From Anaerolineaceae bacterium (GTDB lineage Bacteria; Chloroflexota; Anaerolineae; Anaerolineales; Anaerolineaceae): a stretch of DNA of 64,000 nucleotides. The stretch is from positions 124,001 to 188,000 of the forward strand of contig JAJUGU010000004.1 in the NCBI GenBank assembly GCA_029265815.1. The letters run 5' to 3'. Positions 20,698-29,951 of this stretch are shown here, in pieces. A program made the position numbers and the translations under genes. A model generated the notes under the pieces. That model was not told the origin of the DNA. It did not search any database and was given only the letters and a program-made list of their open reading frames with translations. Each line of letters begins with the position of its first letter. Positions within the stretch are counted from its first letter, which is position 1.

Positions 20698-22091
20698 TGA
20701 AAATTACCTTCGATGGTGCAGCTCGCACAGTGACAGGTTCCAAATATTTAATAGAAGTCAATGGCAGCAAACTCCTGTTAGACTGCGGATTATTCCAGGG
20801 CAGACGCGCCGATACCTACCAGCGCAATCAGAATTTTTCGTTTGATCCCAAGACGATTGATGCCGTAATCCTTTCTCACGCGCATATCGATCATAGCGGC
20901 AACCTTCCCAACCTGGTCAAAAATGGGTTTAGCGGTCCAATTTACGCCACCCCTCCCACAGCCACTCTGGGCAATATCATGCTACAAGATGCAGGGTATA
21001 TTCAAGAATCAGATATCGAATATGTGAATAAAAAACGGGCGCGCCGCGGAGAACCGCCTGTAAAACCGCTCTATACGGTGGCGGATGCGGTAAAGGCGGT
21101 TGAACAATTCTATCCGATAAACTACAATGAATCCTTCTCGCCTGTGCCAGGAGTGGAAGTGCATTTCTATGAAGCTGGTCACATTCTTGGTTCAGCGGCT
21201 ATACGCCTCGACATCGATGACAAGGGTACCCATAAAAGTCTCTGGTTCTCAGGTGACATCGGCCGTAGTGATCTACCTCTGATCAACAGTCCAGTCTTAC
21301 CCTCAGACGTGGATTATTTGCTGATGGAGTGCACTTATGGTGATATGGAACACTTAACGGTTGAAGAGGCTTTCGAATCCTTCAAAGTGGCAGTAAAAAA
21401 GACTTTTAAACGCGGTGGAAAGGTGATTATCCCCGCCTTTGCAGTAGGGCGCACGCAGGAAATTGTTTTCTTCTTGAACCGTCTCATTTCAGAGGGTGAA
21501 ATACCCGCCATTCCTGTTTATGTCGATAGCCCCCTGGCCGTTGAGGCATCAAAGATATTCCGGCAATATCCAGAATACTTTGATGCTGAAACCAATGCCT
21601 TCATCCGTGAAAACCATCATCCCGCTCTGGATTTCAAAGCCCTCACATACATCAATTCAGTTGAGGAATCCAAAGCGCTCAACAACAAACACGAACCCAT
21701 GGTGATCATCTCGGCTTCGGGCATGGCCGAAACCGGGCGCATCTTACACCACTTGAAGAACAATGTGGAGAATCCCCGGAATATGATCCTCATTGTCGGC
21801 TGGCAGGCACCCGACACCCTTGGCCGCCGGCTGGTAGAAGGCGCTAAAGAACTGCGAATTTTTGGCCAACTTTTTGAAGTACGCGCCGAAGTACAAATCA
21901 TCAGTGGGCTTTCTGCTCACGCCGGCCAGGATTTCTTATTAAAATACGCCGCTGCCGTCAACGGACGTGTGAAAAAGATCTACCTGGTGCACGGCGAAGA
22001 AGATGCAGCGACGGCCTTTATGGCCAAGCTGAAAGAAAATGGGATTGGCCCGTTTGAATACCCGGTTTTAAATGACACAGTGGAGTTTTAG
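20694..22091 (+). CDS. beta-CASP MBL-fold exoribonuclease/CPSF-like RNA-processing hydrolase
   Basis: SHAHIDHSGNLP, GHILGSAAIRL, SASGMAETGRILHHLKNN, SGLSAHAGQDFLL. Confidence 0.93.
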   Translation: MMKITFDGAARTVTGSKYLIEVNGSKLLLDCGLFQGRRADTYQRNQNFSFDPKTIDAVILSHAHIDHSGNLPNLVKNGFSGPIYATPPTATLGNIMLQDAGYIQESDIEYVNKKRARRGEPPVKPLYTVADAVKAVEQFYPINYNESFSPVPGVEVHFYEAGHILGSAAIRLDIDDKGTHKSLWFSGDIGRSDLPLINSPVLPSDVDYLLMECTYGDMEHLTVEEAFESFKVAVKKTFKRGGKVIIPAFAVGRTQEIVFFLNRLISEGEIPAIPVYVDSPLAVEASKIFRQYPEYFDAETNAFIRENHHPALDFKALTYINSVEESKALNNKHEPMVIISASGMAETGRILHHLKNNVENPRNMILIVGWQAPDTLGRRLVEGAKELRIFGQLFEVRAEVQIISGLSAHAGQDFLLKYAAAVNGRVKKIYLVHGEEDAATAFMAKLKENGIGPFEYPVLNDTVEF

Positions 22092-22118
22092 CCGAATTCA
22101 GGTATAATTCCCTTCGCT

Positions 22119-22206
22119 GGAGAGGTGCCGGAGTGGTTGAACGGGGCGGTCTCGAAAACCGTTATGGCTCTCGTGGTCATCGTGGGTTCGAATCCCACCC
22201 TCTCCG
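22119..22206 (+). tRNA. tRNA-Ser (anticodon CGA)
   Basis: GGAGAGG/CCTCTCC acceptor, anticodon stem-loop GCGGT-CTCGAAA-ACCGT, long variable arm, T-loop GGTTCGAATCC. Confidence 0.95.
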
Positions 22207-22251
22207 CCTGAAAACAAGTCTGCGAGGGTGCACAGTTCGCGACCCTCTCCG
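22197..22251 (+). repeat. direct repeat copy A, overlapping the tRNA-Ser 3' end
   Basis: ACCCTCTCCGCCTGAAAACAAGTCTGCGAGGGTGCACAGTTCGCGACCCTCTCCG. Confidence 0.9.
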
Positions 22252-22318
22252 CCTTTTCATTTAATTTTGCCAATTTTATTCGGGTTCGAATCCTCACTCC
22301 CGTAGGGAGTGCTTCGCG

Positions 22319-22373
22319 ACCCTCTCCGCCTGAAAACAAGTCTGCGAGGGTGCACAGTTCGCGGCCCTCTCCG
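22319..22373 (+). repeat. direct repeat copy B
   Basis: 54/55 identical to copy A (one A-to-G difference). Confidence 0.9.
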
Positions 22374-22477
22374 TTAATCGAATATTTCCCAATATCCATA
22401 CACAGAATTTCGTCCCATTTTATACGCATCATTTATTGTTTGATATAATAGAACATATTTTCGTTACGGAGCGGCAC

Positions 22478-23698
22478 ATGTCGATCCTCACACTCAATTT
22501 GCATCAGGCACGGTTGATCAACCTCGAAGCTCAAGGATTGCTCACCCCACCTATCTCTCCGGCAACCAAGACAGATGTTCTGAACGCCATTCGGCGTATG
22601 GGTGTTTTACAAATCGATACCATTCATGTGGTCGCGCGCAGCCCATACTTCGTGCTCTTCAGCCGTGTGGGCAATTATCAACCCGGCTGGCTGGATGAAC
22701 TCCAGGCAGAGAAATCCATTCTTGAACAATGGGCTCATGAAGCCAGCTTTATACCAGTGGAAGATTACCCCCTCCACCGCCAGCGCACCTTAGAAGGATC
22801 GCGCCGCGCTTATTTCCACGGCTGGGCTGTGGAAAACTGGGAAAAAGTGACTGCGGTTCTAGATGCAGTGCAAAACAACGGGGCAATGCGCTCTGCTGAT
22901 TTCAAGACTGAGAAACACCCTGGCGGCTGGTGGAACTGGAAATTCGAAAAAGCTGCTTTGGAATACTGGTTCAACGAGGGCAAACTGCTGGTCGTCAAGC
23001 GAGAGAATTTTCAGCGGATCTACGACTTACACGAACGCGTATTCCCCGATTGGAACGATTCACTTCTACCAACTGCAAACGAGGTTTATCGTCAATTAAT
23101 CTTTAAAACGGTACGCGCCCTCGGAGTGGCTCGCCCTGCATGGATCGCAGACTATTTTCGAGTTAATAAAAAAACCGCCGCCAGCCTGCTGCCAGAACTG
23201 ATTAATTCCGGCCAGGTATGCGAGGTTGCCGTTGATGGATGGGCAGAACCTGCGCTGTACCTTCCCGAACAGGAAGCTTTGTTTCACGCTGCGATAGAAG
23301 GCCGTCTTGAACCGTCTCACACCACCCTGCTTTCTCCCTTTGATCCACTCGTGTGGGATCGTGCAAGAACACGGCAGTTATTCAATTTTGATTTTTCTAT
23401 CGAATGCTATCTTCCGGCAGAAAAACGCATTTATGGCTATTTTCCTCTGCCCATCCTTCATAATGGTGAATTAATTGGCCGGCTGGATGCAAAGGCACAC
23501 CGTAAAGAAGGTTTCTTTGAAATTAAATCGGTCTATTTTGAGAAAAAAATCAACCCAACTAAAGAAATGGTTAATGCCCTCGTAAACGCTGTGACGACCT
23601 GTGCTGCCTGGCACAAGACCCCGCAAGTCGTCCTATCACGATGCGACCCTTCTGAATTTGAACCCCTTTTACGATCTGCTCTTGCCGCTTTCGGATAG
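22478..23698 (+). CDS. winged-helix DNA-binding domain protein (YcaQ/HTH_42 family)
   Basis: ARSPYFVLFSRVGNY, LSPFDPLVWDRARTRQLFNFDFSIECYLPAEKRIYGYFPLPIL. Confidence 0.87.
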   Translation: MSILTLNLHQARLINLEAQGLLTPPISPATKTDVLNAIRRMGVLQIDTIHVVARSPYFVLFSRVGNYQPGWLDELQAEKSILEQWAHEASFIPVEDYPLHRQRTLEGSRRAYFHGWAVENWEKVTAVLDAVQNNGAMRSADFKTEKHPGGWWNWKFEKAALEYWFNEGKLLVVKRENFQRIYDLHERVFPDWNDSLLPTANEVYRQLIFKTVRALGVARPAWIADYFRVNKKTAASLLPELINSGQVCEVAVDGWAEPALYLPEQEALFHAAIEGRLEPSHTTLLSPFDPLVWDRARTRQLFNFDFSIECYLPAEKRIYGYFPLPILHNGELIGRLDAKAHRKEGFFEIKSVYFEKKINPTKEMVNALVNAVTTCAAWHKTPQVVLSRCDPSEFEPLLRSALAAFG

Positions 23699-23721
23699 TT
23701 AATTTTTCGATTTTGCTCAGT

Positions 23722-23753
23722 TAAAAAAGCCCCGGCTATTAAGTTCACCGGGG
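23722..23753 (-). terminator. intrinsic terminator of the SWIM gene
   Basis: CCCCGG ... CCGGGG stem followed on the minus strand by CTTTTTT. Confidence 0.65.
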
Positions 23754-23775
23754 TCATGATGAGTATGCAGAAGAA

Positions 23776-24024
23776 TTAATTAACAGCCACCGGTGAAGGA
23801 GCGGTCATCCCTTCGAGGATGGTTTCAAGCGACATGGTATGTACGCAGCGACCGCGAGTTCTAAAATACTCACAATCGCAGGTCCAAATTCCATTTTCAT
23901 AATACACTTCGTGAGAGTTATTGTCACCTTTCACAGTAACTTTGAAGGAATGAAACTCGAAGCGCTCGCGTTCTTGAGCGTATCGTTTGGCTTTTTCGAT
24001 CTTTCCGATCATACTGTAATCCAT
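23776..24024 (-). CDS. small SWIM zinc-finger protein
   Basis: CDCEYFRTRGRCVH (CxCx(n)CxH). Start trimmed to MDYSMIGK because the longer ORF runs into an upstream hairpin (24059-24087). Confidence 0.82.
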   Translation of the reverse strand: MDYSMIGKIEKAKRYAQERERFEFHSFKVTVKGDNNSHEVYYENGIWTCDCEYFRTRGRCVHTMSLETILEGMTAPSPVAVN

Positions 24025-24198
24025 TAGGTGTATCTCCTTTTCAAGGATATATAAACAAAAAGGCACGCAGAATTACAGCGTGCCTTTCATCGAGTACTAA
24101 CGAATTGTGAAGCCAAAACTCGCATATCGATCAAGTCTCCTACATTTGTAATATAGTAGTCGATTAATCCGTGTTTGTCAACAATACCTACTCTACAA

Positions 24199-24669
24199 TT
24201 ACTCTACATTATTAAACTCAGGCAGTCGTTTCTCCATTACAAGTGCGTCTTCGCCGCCTTCATAATATCCTATCCAGACATCTTTATGATGATACCCACA
24301 CTTCAAATATAGCGCTTGTGCTTGAACATTTGATCGGCGGACGGAAAGTTTAACATACGGCATACCCATTTCTTGCTCACAAGCCCTGAGCAATGCTTCT
24401 GCGATCCCTTGCCTTCTGAACTCGGGAAGCACCGCCAGAGTTGTGATCCACCCCACCCTTTGATTGCGCTTTACCTCCCCACCAGTGAAACCAACCATAC
24501 GGCCTTCATACACAGCCTTAATGCGCACAAGCCCAGGTAGAATCAATGCTGCGATTTGTTCGATAAGAGGCCACGCATCCAGTGGAAAGCAGGCTTTTTC
24601 CATTTCCCCCATTTGCTGCAGGTCGCTAATTGTTGCATGAGCCAATTCAAAATTAATTTTGGATGCCAT
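24199..24669 (-). CDS. GNAT N-acetyltransferase (RimI-like)
   Basis: ITTLAVLPEFRRQGIAEALLRACEQEMG, ALYLKCGY. Start may be 24669 or 24705. Confidence 0.88.
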   Translation of the reverse strand: MASKINFELAHATISDLQQMGEMEKACFPLDAWPLIEQIAALILPGLVRIKAVYEGRMVGFTGGEVKRNQRVGWITTLAVLPEFRRQGIAEALLRACEQEMGMPYVKLSVRRSNVQAQALYLKCGYHHKDVWIGYYEGGEDALVMEKRLPEFNNVE

Positions 24670-24734
24670 GTCGTTGAGAAAAGTGGGTTGGGATTCGATA
24701 CCCAACCCACTTCGAAAATGATTGGTTACCCGGC

Positions 24735-25646
24735 TTACTTTTCCTTGGTTTCACTCTTCTTCACGAAATCACCAAGCAGGCTGGTGAATTCCATTGGGAA
24801 GATGTACTTGGTAGATGCACCCTGCGCCATATTTTTGAGGGTTTCGAAGTATTGCAGGGTCATCGTCTTTTGATCGATATCCTTGGCTGCGGCAAAGATC
24901 GCCTTGAGTGCCTGCTGGTAACCCTCTGCCTGAAGAATTTGAGCCTGCCGGTTGCCTTCTGCCCTGAGGATCGCAGCCTGCTTTTCACCTTCAGCTTTGA
25001 GGATGTTGGACTGCTTTTCACCCTGTGCCACATTAATGGCTGCTTCGCGTGTACCGGTGGATTCCGTCACAACCGCGCGGCGTGTTCGTTCTGCAGTCAA
25101 CTGCCGGTTCATCGATTCTTGAACATCACGCGGAGGAACGATCTCACGAATTTCCACATTGGTCACCTTGACACCCCAGCGTTCAGTCACTTCATCTAGG
25201 CGGGCGCGTAAAGATGTATTGATTTTTTCGCGCTCAGAAAGCACACCATCAAGCATAATACCGCCAATCACCGAACGCAGGGTGGTAGTGGCAATACCCT
25301 GTGCTGCGAGTTCAAAATTCTGAACCTGCAAAACAGATTGCACAGGATCGAATACCTTGTAATACCACAGGAAATCGATTGAAATAGGTGCGTTATCCTG
25401 CGTGATGGAAGTCTGCGCGGGTATCTCACGCACCTGTTCGCGCAGATCAACCGTGACCGGGCGATCAATGAACGGGATCAGCAACACCAGACCTGGACCC
25501 TTGGCACCGATGCAGCGCCCAAGCCTGAAGACAACCACGCGGCGGTACTCGGGGACAATTTTAATGGCGGCTGCCAGAAAAATGACCACCAGAATAACGA
25601 CGATGCCGATCAAACAATAGACTAGTACCTGTCCTTCACCAAACAA
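24735..25646 (-). CDS. SPFH/band 7 (stomatin-like) protein
   Basis: EYRRVVVFRLGRCIGAKGPGLVLLIPFIDRPVTVDLREQV, coiled-coil region. Confidence 0.95.
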   Translation of the reverse strand: MFGEGQVLVYCLIGIVVILVVIFLAAAIKIVPEYRRVVVFRLGRCIGAKGPGLVLLIPFIDRPVTVDLREQVREIPAQTSITQDNAPISIDFLWYYKVFDPVQSVLQVQNFELAAQGIATTTLRSVIGGIMLDGVLSEREKINTSLRARLDEVTERWGVKVTNVEIREIVPPRDVQESMNRQLTAERTRRAVVTESTGTREAAINVAQGEKQSNILKAEGEKQAAILRAEGNRQAQILQAEGYQQALKAIFAAAKDIDQKTMTLQYFETLKNMAQGASTKYIFPMEFTSLLGDFVKKSETKEK

Positions 25647-25688
25647 CTTTACACCTCCTGTTTTTTAATTCGGATGATTCACGTATTT

Positions 25689-26291
25689 TTACTGCTTATC
25701 TTTTACAGGCTCCACCAGCAGGAGCAAACCTTCTCTGCCTGTCACCCTGGCCAGTGCGCCTTTTCGAATCGGTTCCTGACTGCGGGCAGTCCACTCTTCC
25801 CCGCCAACATAGATCGTACCCTCATAATGTATATCTGTGCGGGCTTCACCAGTTTTGCCAATCAAGATGCTGAGATCCTGTGCGGGGGTCATTTTCAGAG
25901 CCTCAATGCCTTTTCTTGCAATGATCCACAACAATCCCACCGCTATGATACTCACCACCGTGGCCAACGCCGGGTGAATAGCGGGGGCACCCGAGTCGAC
26001 GCGGAAGAGAAAAACTGATCCAACCACAATGGAAGCAACCGCAGGAATAAGCAATATCCAGCGTTTGTACTTCCGCAGTGCAAGAAGAAAGGGTGCTACA
26101 CCTACCACCAAAAGAATGAGAGCCCAAAGATTGATCGGCAGCGTATAAACAGCATATCCAGCGAACCCGATGGCGATCAATACCCCCACTTCCAGAAACC
26201 CCGTACCTGGCGTGAAAAGCGCCAGAACACCGAGAATAAAACCAATGACGAGGATCAGGTAGGCAACATTCGGATCAATTAGTAAGTTCAT
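25689..26291 (-). CDS. NfeD-like membrane protein
   Basis: TM segments, C-terminal OB-like domain (LIGKTGEARTDIHYEGTIYVGGEEWTARS); upstream of the SPFH gene. Confidence 0.88.
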   Translation of the reverse strand: MNLLIDPNVAYLILVIGFILGVLALFTPGTGFLEVGVLIAIGFAGYAVYTLPINLWALILLVVGVAPFLLALRKYKRWILLIPAVASIVVGSVFLFRVDSGAPAIHPALATVVSIIAVGLLWIIARKGIEALKMTPAQDLSILIGKTGEARTDIHYEGTIYVGGEEWTARSQEPIRKGALARVTGREGLLLLVEPVKDKQ

Positions 26292-26517
26292 TTTTTCCTT
26301 TCGATTTCTCCCTTATTCATTCTACACTACTCTCATGCCTTTGTATGACACATTTCAATACACAATTCAATTATAAAGATTATTTATCTTTTTTATATCA
26401 GAAACCAGCAAAACAATAGACCGTGCTTTCTCATTCAACTTGTAATACACCAGACTTTATGAAATAATACTTTAACTATTTCTCCTTTCAAACTACCTGC
26501 TTAAAAGGGGTTTTACT

Positions 26518-27414
26518 ATGAGTCTCAAAGATCTTTACCCTGCAATCGAAAGTGCGTATCATGCACTGGAACCGTTGTATACCCCGGTGCTTCAGGAAGG
26601 CTGTATTTCAGCAGGTTTATCCGGTCCAGAGTTTTTCTTATTGCTTACCCTACCCTCCTTCCACCCCGACCCGATCAATGCAAAAATATTGCAAATTCGT
26701 GGCGCTTATACATCACTGGAACGGTATGAATTCCTCTTAAACAGTCTTCAATCAAAGAATCTATTGGAAAGTGCCGGAGACAAAAGTTACACGCTAACAG
26801 CAGTAGGTCTACGAACTATTAAAGAGATCTTGCAGCCAGTATACGCCGCGATAAGCGGTATTCAGGCACTTTCAACAACCGAGATGATGGATCTCGCCAG
26901 TCGTCTCAAAGACTACGCGGATGCCTGTCTGGCAGCGCCAGAACCGCCCGGCACCTGGTGCATTCAACATGCTCGCCGCAACAGTCCAGAGTCTGGGGCT
27001 ACAATCATGGTCAGGATCGAACAGTTCTTAACAGAATTAACCGCTTTCCGTGACGATGCCCACCTGGCTGCCTGGAGAAGTTACGAGATCAGCGGTCATG
27101 CCTGGGATGTGTTGACGCTGCTCTGGGTAGAAAAAAGCCTTCCATTGGAAGAGGTCAACGGAAAACTTAAACGCCGAGGGAACACACCAGAACAGACGCT
27201 CACAGCGATCAATCAATTGGTTAAAAAGGGATGGGCAATCTTGAGTGATGGAAAAATCGCGCAGATCACCCCCTTTGGCACCGAGATCCGGCAAATTGCA
27301 GAAGAAACCACCAACCGCTATTATTACATCCCATTTAGATCCTTTAGCGATACTAACCTGAAACAGACAATCGATTTGTTGACCAATTTTCGCCGCTCGC
27401 TGTCCAAGGTATAA
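26518..27414 (+). CDS. hypothetical protein, possible winged-helix/SCO6745-like
   Basis: Complete ORF; C-terminal SGHAWDVLTLLW and helix-rich segment. Confidence 0.65.
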   Translation: MSLKDLYPAIESAYHALEPLYTPVLQEGCISAGLSGPEFFLLLTLPSFHPDPINAKILQIRGAYTSLERYEFLLNSLQSKNLLESAGDKSYTLTAVGLRTIKEILQPVYAAISGIQALSTTEMMDLASRLKDYADACLAAPEPPGTWCIQHARRNSPESGATIMVRIEQFLTELTAFRDDAHLAAWRSYEISGHAWDVLTLLWVEKSLPLEEVNGKLKRRGNTPEQTLTAINQLVKKGWAILSDGKIAQITPFGTEIRQIAEETTNRYYYIPFRSFSDTNLKQTIDLLTNFRRSLSKV

Positions 27415-27438
27415 AGGATCTTTTATAAGGAGTCTATC

Positions 27439-28125
27439 GTGCCTACAACTTTTACCTGGTACGGACATGCCGCAATTGGTATTTCCACTTCTGGCTTTAA
27501 CCTGCTTATCGACCCATTTTTCAAAGGCAACTCTCAAGCCACTCAGGATTCATCTTCACTGCCAGCTGACTATATCCTTGTGACCCACGGACACGGTGAT
27601 CACGTGGGGGATACGGTTGAGATAGCGAAAAGAACGGGAGCAACCGTCATTTCCAACGCAGAAATTTGCAACTGGCTTGCCCGAAAAGAGATCAAAGTGC
27701 ACGGGTTGCACCTCGGCGGTGGTTTTCATTTTCCGTTCGGCTATTTAAAAATGACCTTCGCCCTGCATGGATCGGCTCTTCCCGATGGTTCCAACGGCGG
27801 CAACCCCGGTGGGTTCTTGCTCACCACGCTGGATGGCAAGAAAATCTATCTGGCCGGAGATACCGGGTTGTTTGGAGATATGCAGTTGATCGGCCAGGAA
27901 GGTATCGACCTGGCAGCACTGCCCATAGGAGACAACTACACCATGGGGCCTGATGATGCCCTGCGTGCTGTTAAATTGCTGCAGCCGGCAGTAGTGGTTC
28001 CCATTCACTACAATACTTTTCCGGTCATCCAGCAGGATCCGGCTTCATGGGTTAAACACGTCTCACAAGAGACCAACACCAAAGTGATTCTGATGAAACC
28101 AGGCGATACGATCGAAATCGAATAA
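27439..28125 (+). CDS. UPF0173-type metal-dependent hydrolase (MBL fold)
   Basis: TWYGHAAIGI, THGHGDHVGDTVEIAK, LAGDTGLFGDMQLIG, PIHYNTFPVI. Confidence 0.93.
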   Translation: MPTTFTWYGHAAIGISTSGFNLLIDPFFKGNSQATQDSSSLPADYILVTHGHGDHVGDTVEIAKRTGATVISNAEICNWLARKEIKVHGLHLGGGFHFPFGYLKMTFALHGSALPDGSNGGNPGGFLLTTLDGKKIYLAGDTGLFGDMQLIGQEGIDLAALPIGDNYTMGPDDALRAVKLLQPAVVVPIHYNTFPVIQQDPASWVKHVSQETNTKVILMKPGDTIEIE

Positions 28126-28146
28126 TCCATCTTTGTTGTGTTATTT

Positions 28147-28174
28147 CAGAATCCGCCTAACAAGGCGGATTCTG
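28147..28174 (+). terminator. perfect 11-bp hairpin, putative terminator
   Basis: CAGAATCCGCC-taacaa-GGCGGATTCTG. Confidence 0.5.
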
Positions 28175-28211
28175 GCACTATTCATGCAACTATAGAACAA
28201 ACTGCTGCTGC

Positions 28212-29282
28212 ATGTTCTGTGGAGGTATGAATATGAACACTTTCTTAGAACTTTTATCCACCATCGGAAGGTTTGCCGTTGGTCTTTGGCCGGTGATGTT
28301 CATCGCGCTGTTGATTGGTATTTTCAAACGCCGTGAAGGATTCGGTACTATGCTGCGAGCTTCAATCAAAGCGCTCATCATCAGTTGGGCAGTCTTTGCT
28401 GTCTTGCGCTCGCTCTTTCACTTTCTCAAAATGGAGACGTTCGTGCTGATACCGGAACCAGCCAACTCAAGATTATTCCTGATCGTCGGCTTGTTGCTTT
28501 TGCCATTGGTTGTCGCCATTGTACTTGAAGAACGCCGCCGTCATTTCATCATCAAATCAATTGAAGATATGCAAGCGCTTTCTCCTTCAGAATTCGAGCA
28601 GCTCGTGGCTGATACCTATCGCGACCAGGGACACCAGGTCGAGGTCGTAGGTGCATCTGGTGATCATGGAATTGATCTGATCGTCCGTACCCGCCGGGGA
28701 GATATCTGGATCGTGCAGTGTAAAAAATACCGCGGCAAGGTTGGCGAACCTGTTGTCCGCGATTTTTATGGAACGCTGAGGGCTTCGCATGCCAGCGCCG
28801 GCGCAATCGTTACCAGCGGTTATATTACCGACCAGGCGCGGTTATGGGCTGAAGGCAAGCCAATCTACCTCTATGATGGGCGGGAATTCTTGAAAATCAT
28901 TGAATCGACGCGGTACCGCCGCAACCTTCCTCTCAAAGCACGTGAAAAACTTCGCGAAGTTGCTGCAATACCTGCTGCTGCGCCCGCTTCAGGTAATACA
29001 GTTACCGTTCCCGCGGCTGCCCCACTTAAAAATGCTTACCAGCCAGCTATGGAATTTGTGTATGCCTCTCGTACAGCCCCCTCTGAACCGGTTTCAGAAA
29101 CCACTAATGAATCAGAATTGCCTGACAAGACGCCCTTCATGAATATGTCCAATATCCCCGACTGCCCGGTTTGCGGCATCCCAATGGTCGAGCGTACCGT
29201 GAAAGTATTCCCTTTCAGGACGAAAAAGGAATACATCTGCGCCAATGCACCAGCGTGCAGCGAGACCATGCCGGCTGAATAA
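28212..29282 (+). CDS. membrane-anchored Mrr-like restriction endonuclease-fold protein with C-terminal zinc finger
   Basis: Two N-terminal TMs; GHQVEVVGASGDHGIDLIV ... WIVQCKKYRG (D-QxK); C-terminal CPVCGIPMVERTVK ... CANAPAC. Confidence 0.85.
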   Translation: MFCGGMNMNTFLELLSTIGRFAVGLWPVMFIALLIGIFKRREGFGTMLRASIKALIISWAVFAVLRSLFHFLKMETFVLIPEPANSRLFLIVGLLLLPLVVAIVLEERRRHFIIKSIEDMQALSPSEFEQLVADTYRDQGHQVEVVGASGDHGIDLIVRTRRGDIWIVQCKKYRGKVGEPVVRDFYGTLRASHASAGAIVTSGYITDQARLWAEGKPIYLYDGREFLKIIESTRYRRNLPLKAREKLREVAAIPAAAPASGNTVTVPAAAPLKNAYQPAMEFVYASRTAPSEPVSETTNESELPDKTPFMNMSNIPDCPVCGIPMVERTVKVFPFRTKKEYICANAPACSETMPAE

Positions 29283-29303
29283 CATTCTCTTTTTTGACTC
29301 AAA

Positions 29304-29338
29304 GAAGCGCTCTCACATCGAGAGCGCTTCATTTTTAT
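29304..29338 (+). terminator. intrinsic terminator
   Basis: GAAGCGCTCTC-acatc-GAGAGCGCTTC followed by ATTTTT. Confidence 0.7.
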
Positions 29339-29951
29339 GTTCGTCGAGCAGCTTCTGAAAATACCTGCCGCGCGGGGTCTCGTGGAAGTGTGAATAGCCA
29401 TATTTCTCATAGTTGAACCCTCTGGCTGCGGCTTTCTCTTTCGCCTTCTCCGGAAAGATAAAAGCGGTCACTGTTTCAGCAAAATCTTCAAGAGAGTTGA
29501 ATTTTTCATTCACACCGCAGGGCGGTGGAGGGCTTCCCACCCGGTACCAGAAAATTTTCCATCTCGGAAAAGCCTTATGCAGAATCTTGATCGGGAACCC
29601 GCTGCCCGTCTCAACGCGCATACGCTGAGAAAGCCGCCAGCCATAACTGGCGTCTAACGCGTGCCCCAGTTCGTGAACGATTGTCCATTCAGTCAAACCG
29701 AGCGAATTGAAATGGATATGGTTTTGATGCGCAAACTGATTTCCACTCTTGCGATCCACCCGAACCACATAATTTTTTAGAGAATTAACCGGGAATAAGG
29801 AGCCAGTGATCTCATAGAAGAGATCAATGGTCCTCACAAGCTTCTCCTCTAATTCAGAAGACAAGTCTCCATCGATTTCAAATCGATGCTCCAATTCCAG
29901 GCCTGCGCTTCTAACCTGATGGTACTTCATATCCAAGTTGCGTTTATCCAA
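29313..29951 (-). CDS. zincin-like putative metallopeptidase
   Basis: WTIVHELGHALDASYG (HEXXH). Confidence 0.75.
   Translation of the reverse strand: MDKRNLDMKYHQVRSAGLELEHRFEIDGDLSSELEEKLVRTIDLFYEITGSLFPVNSLKNYVVRVDRKSGNQFAHQNHIHFNSLGLTEWTIVHELGHALDASYGWRLSQRMRVETGSGFPIKILHKAFPRWKIFWYRVGSPPPPCGVNEKFNSLEDFAETVTAFIFPEKAKEKAAARGFNYEKYGYSHFHETPRGRYFQKLLDEHKNEALSM

Noticed and set aside
22088-22432. 114-aa minus-strand ORF (AERVGFEPTMTTRAITVFETAPFNHSGTSP)
   Set aside because: Antisense to tRNA-Ser and its repeats; a classic spurious ORF from a tRNA
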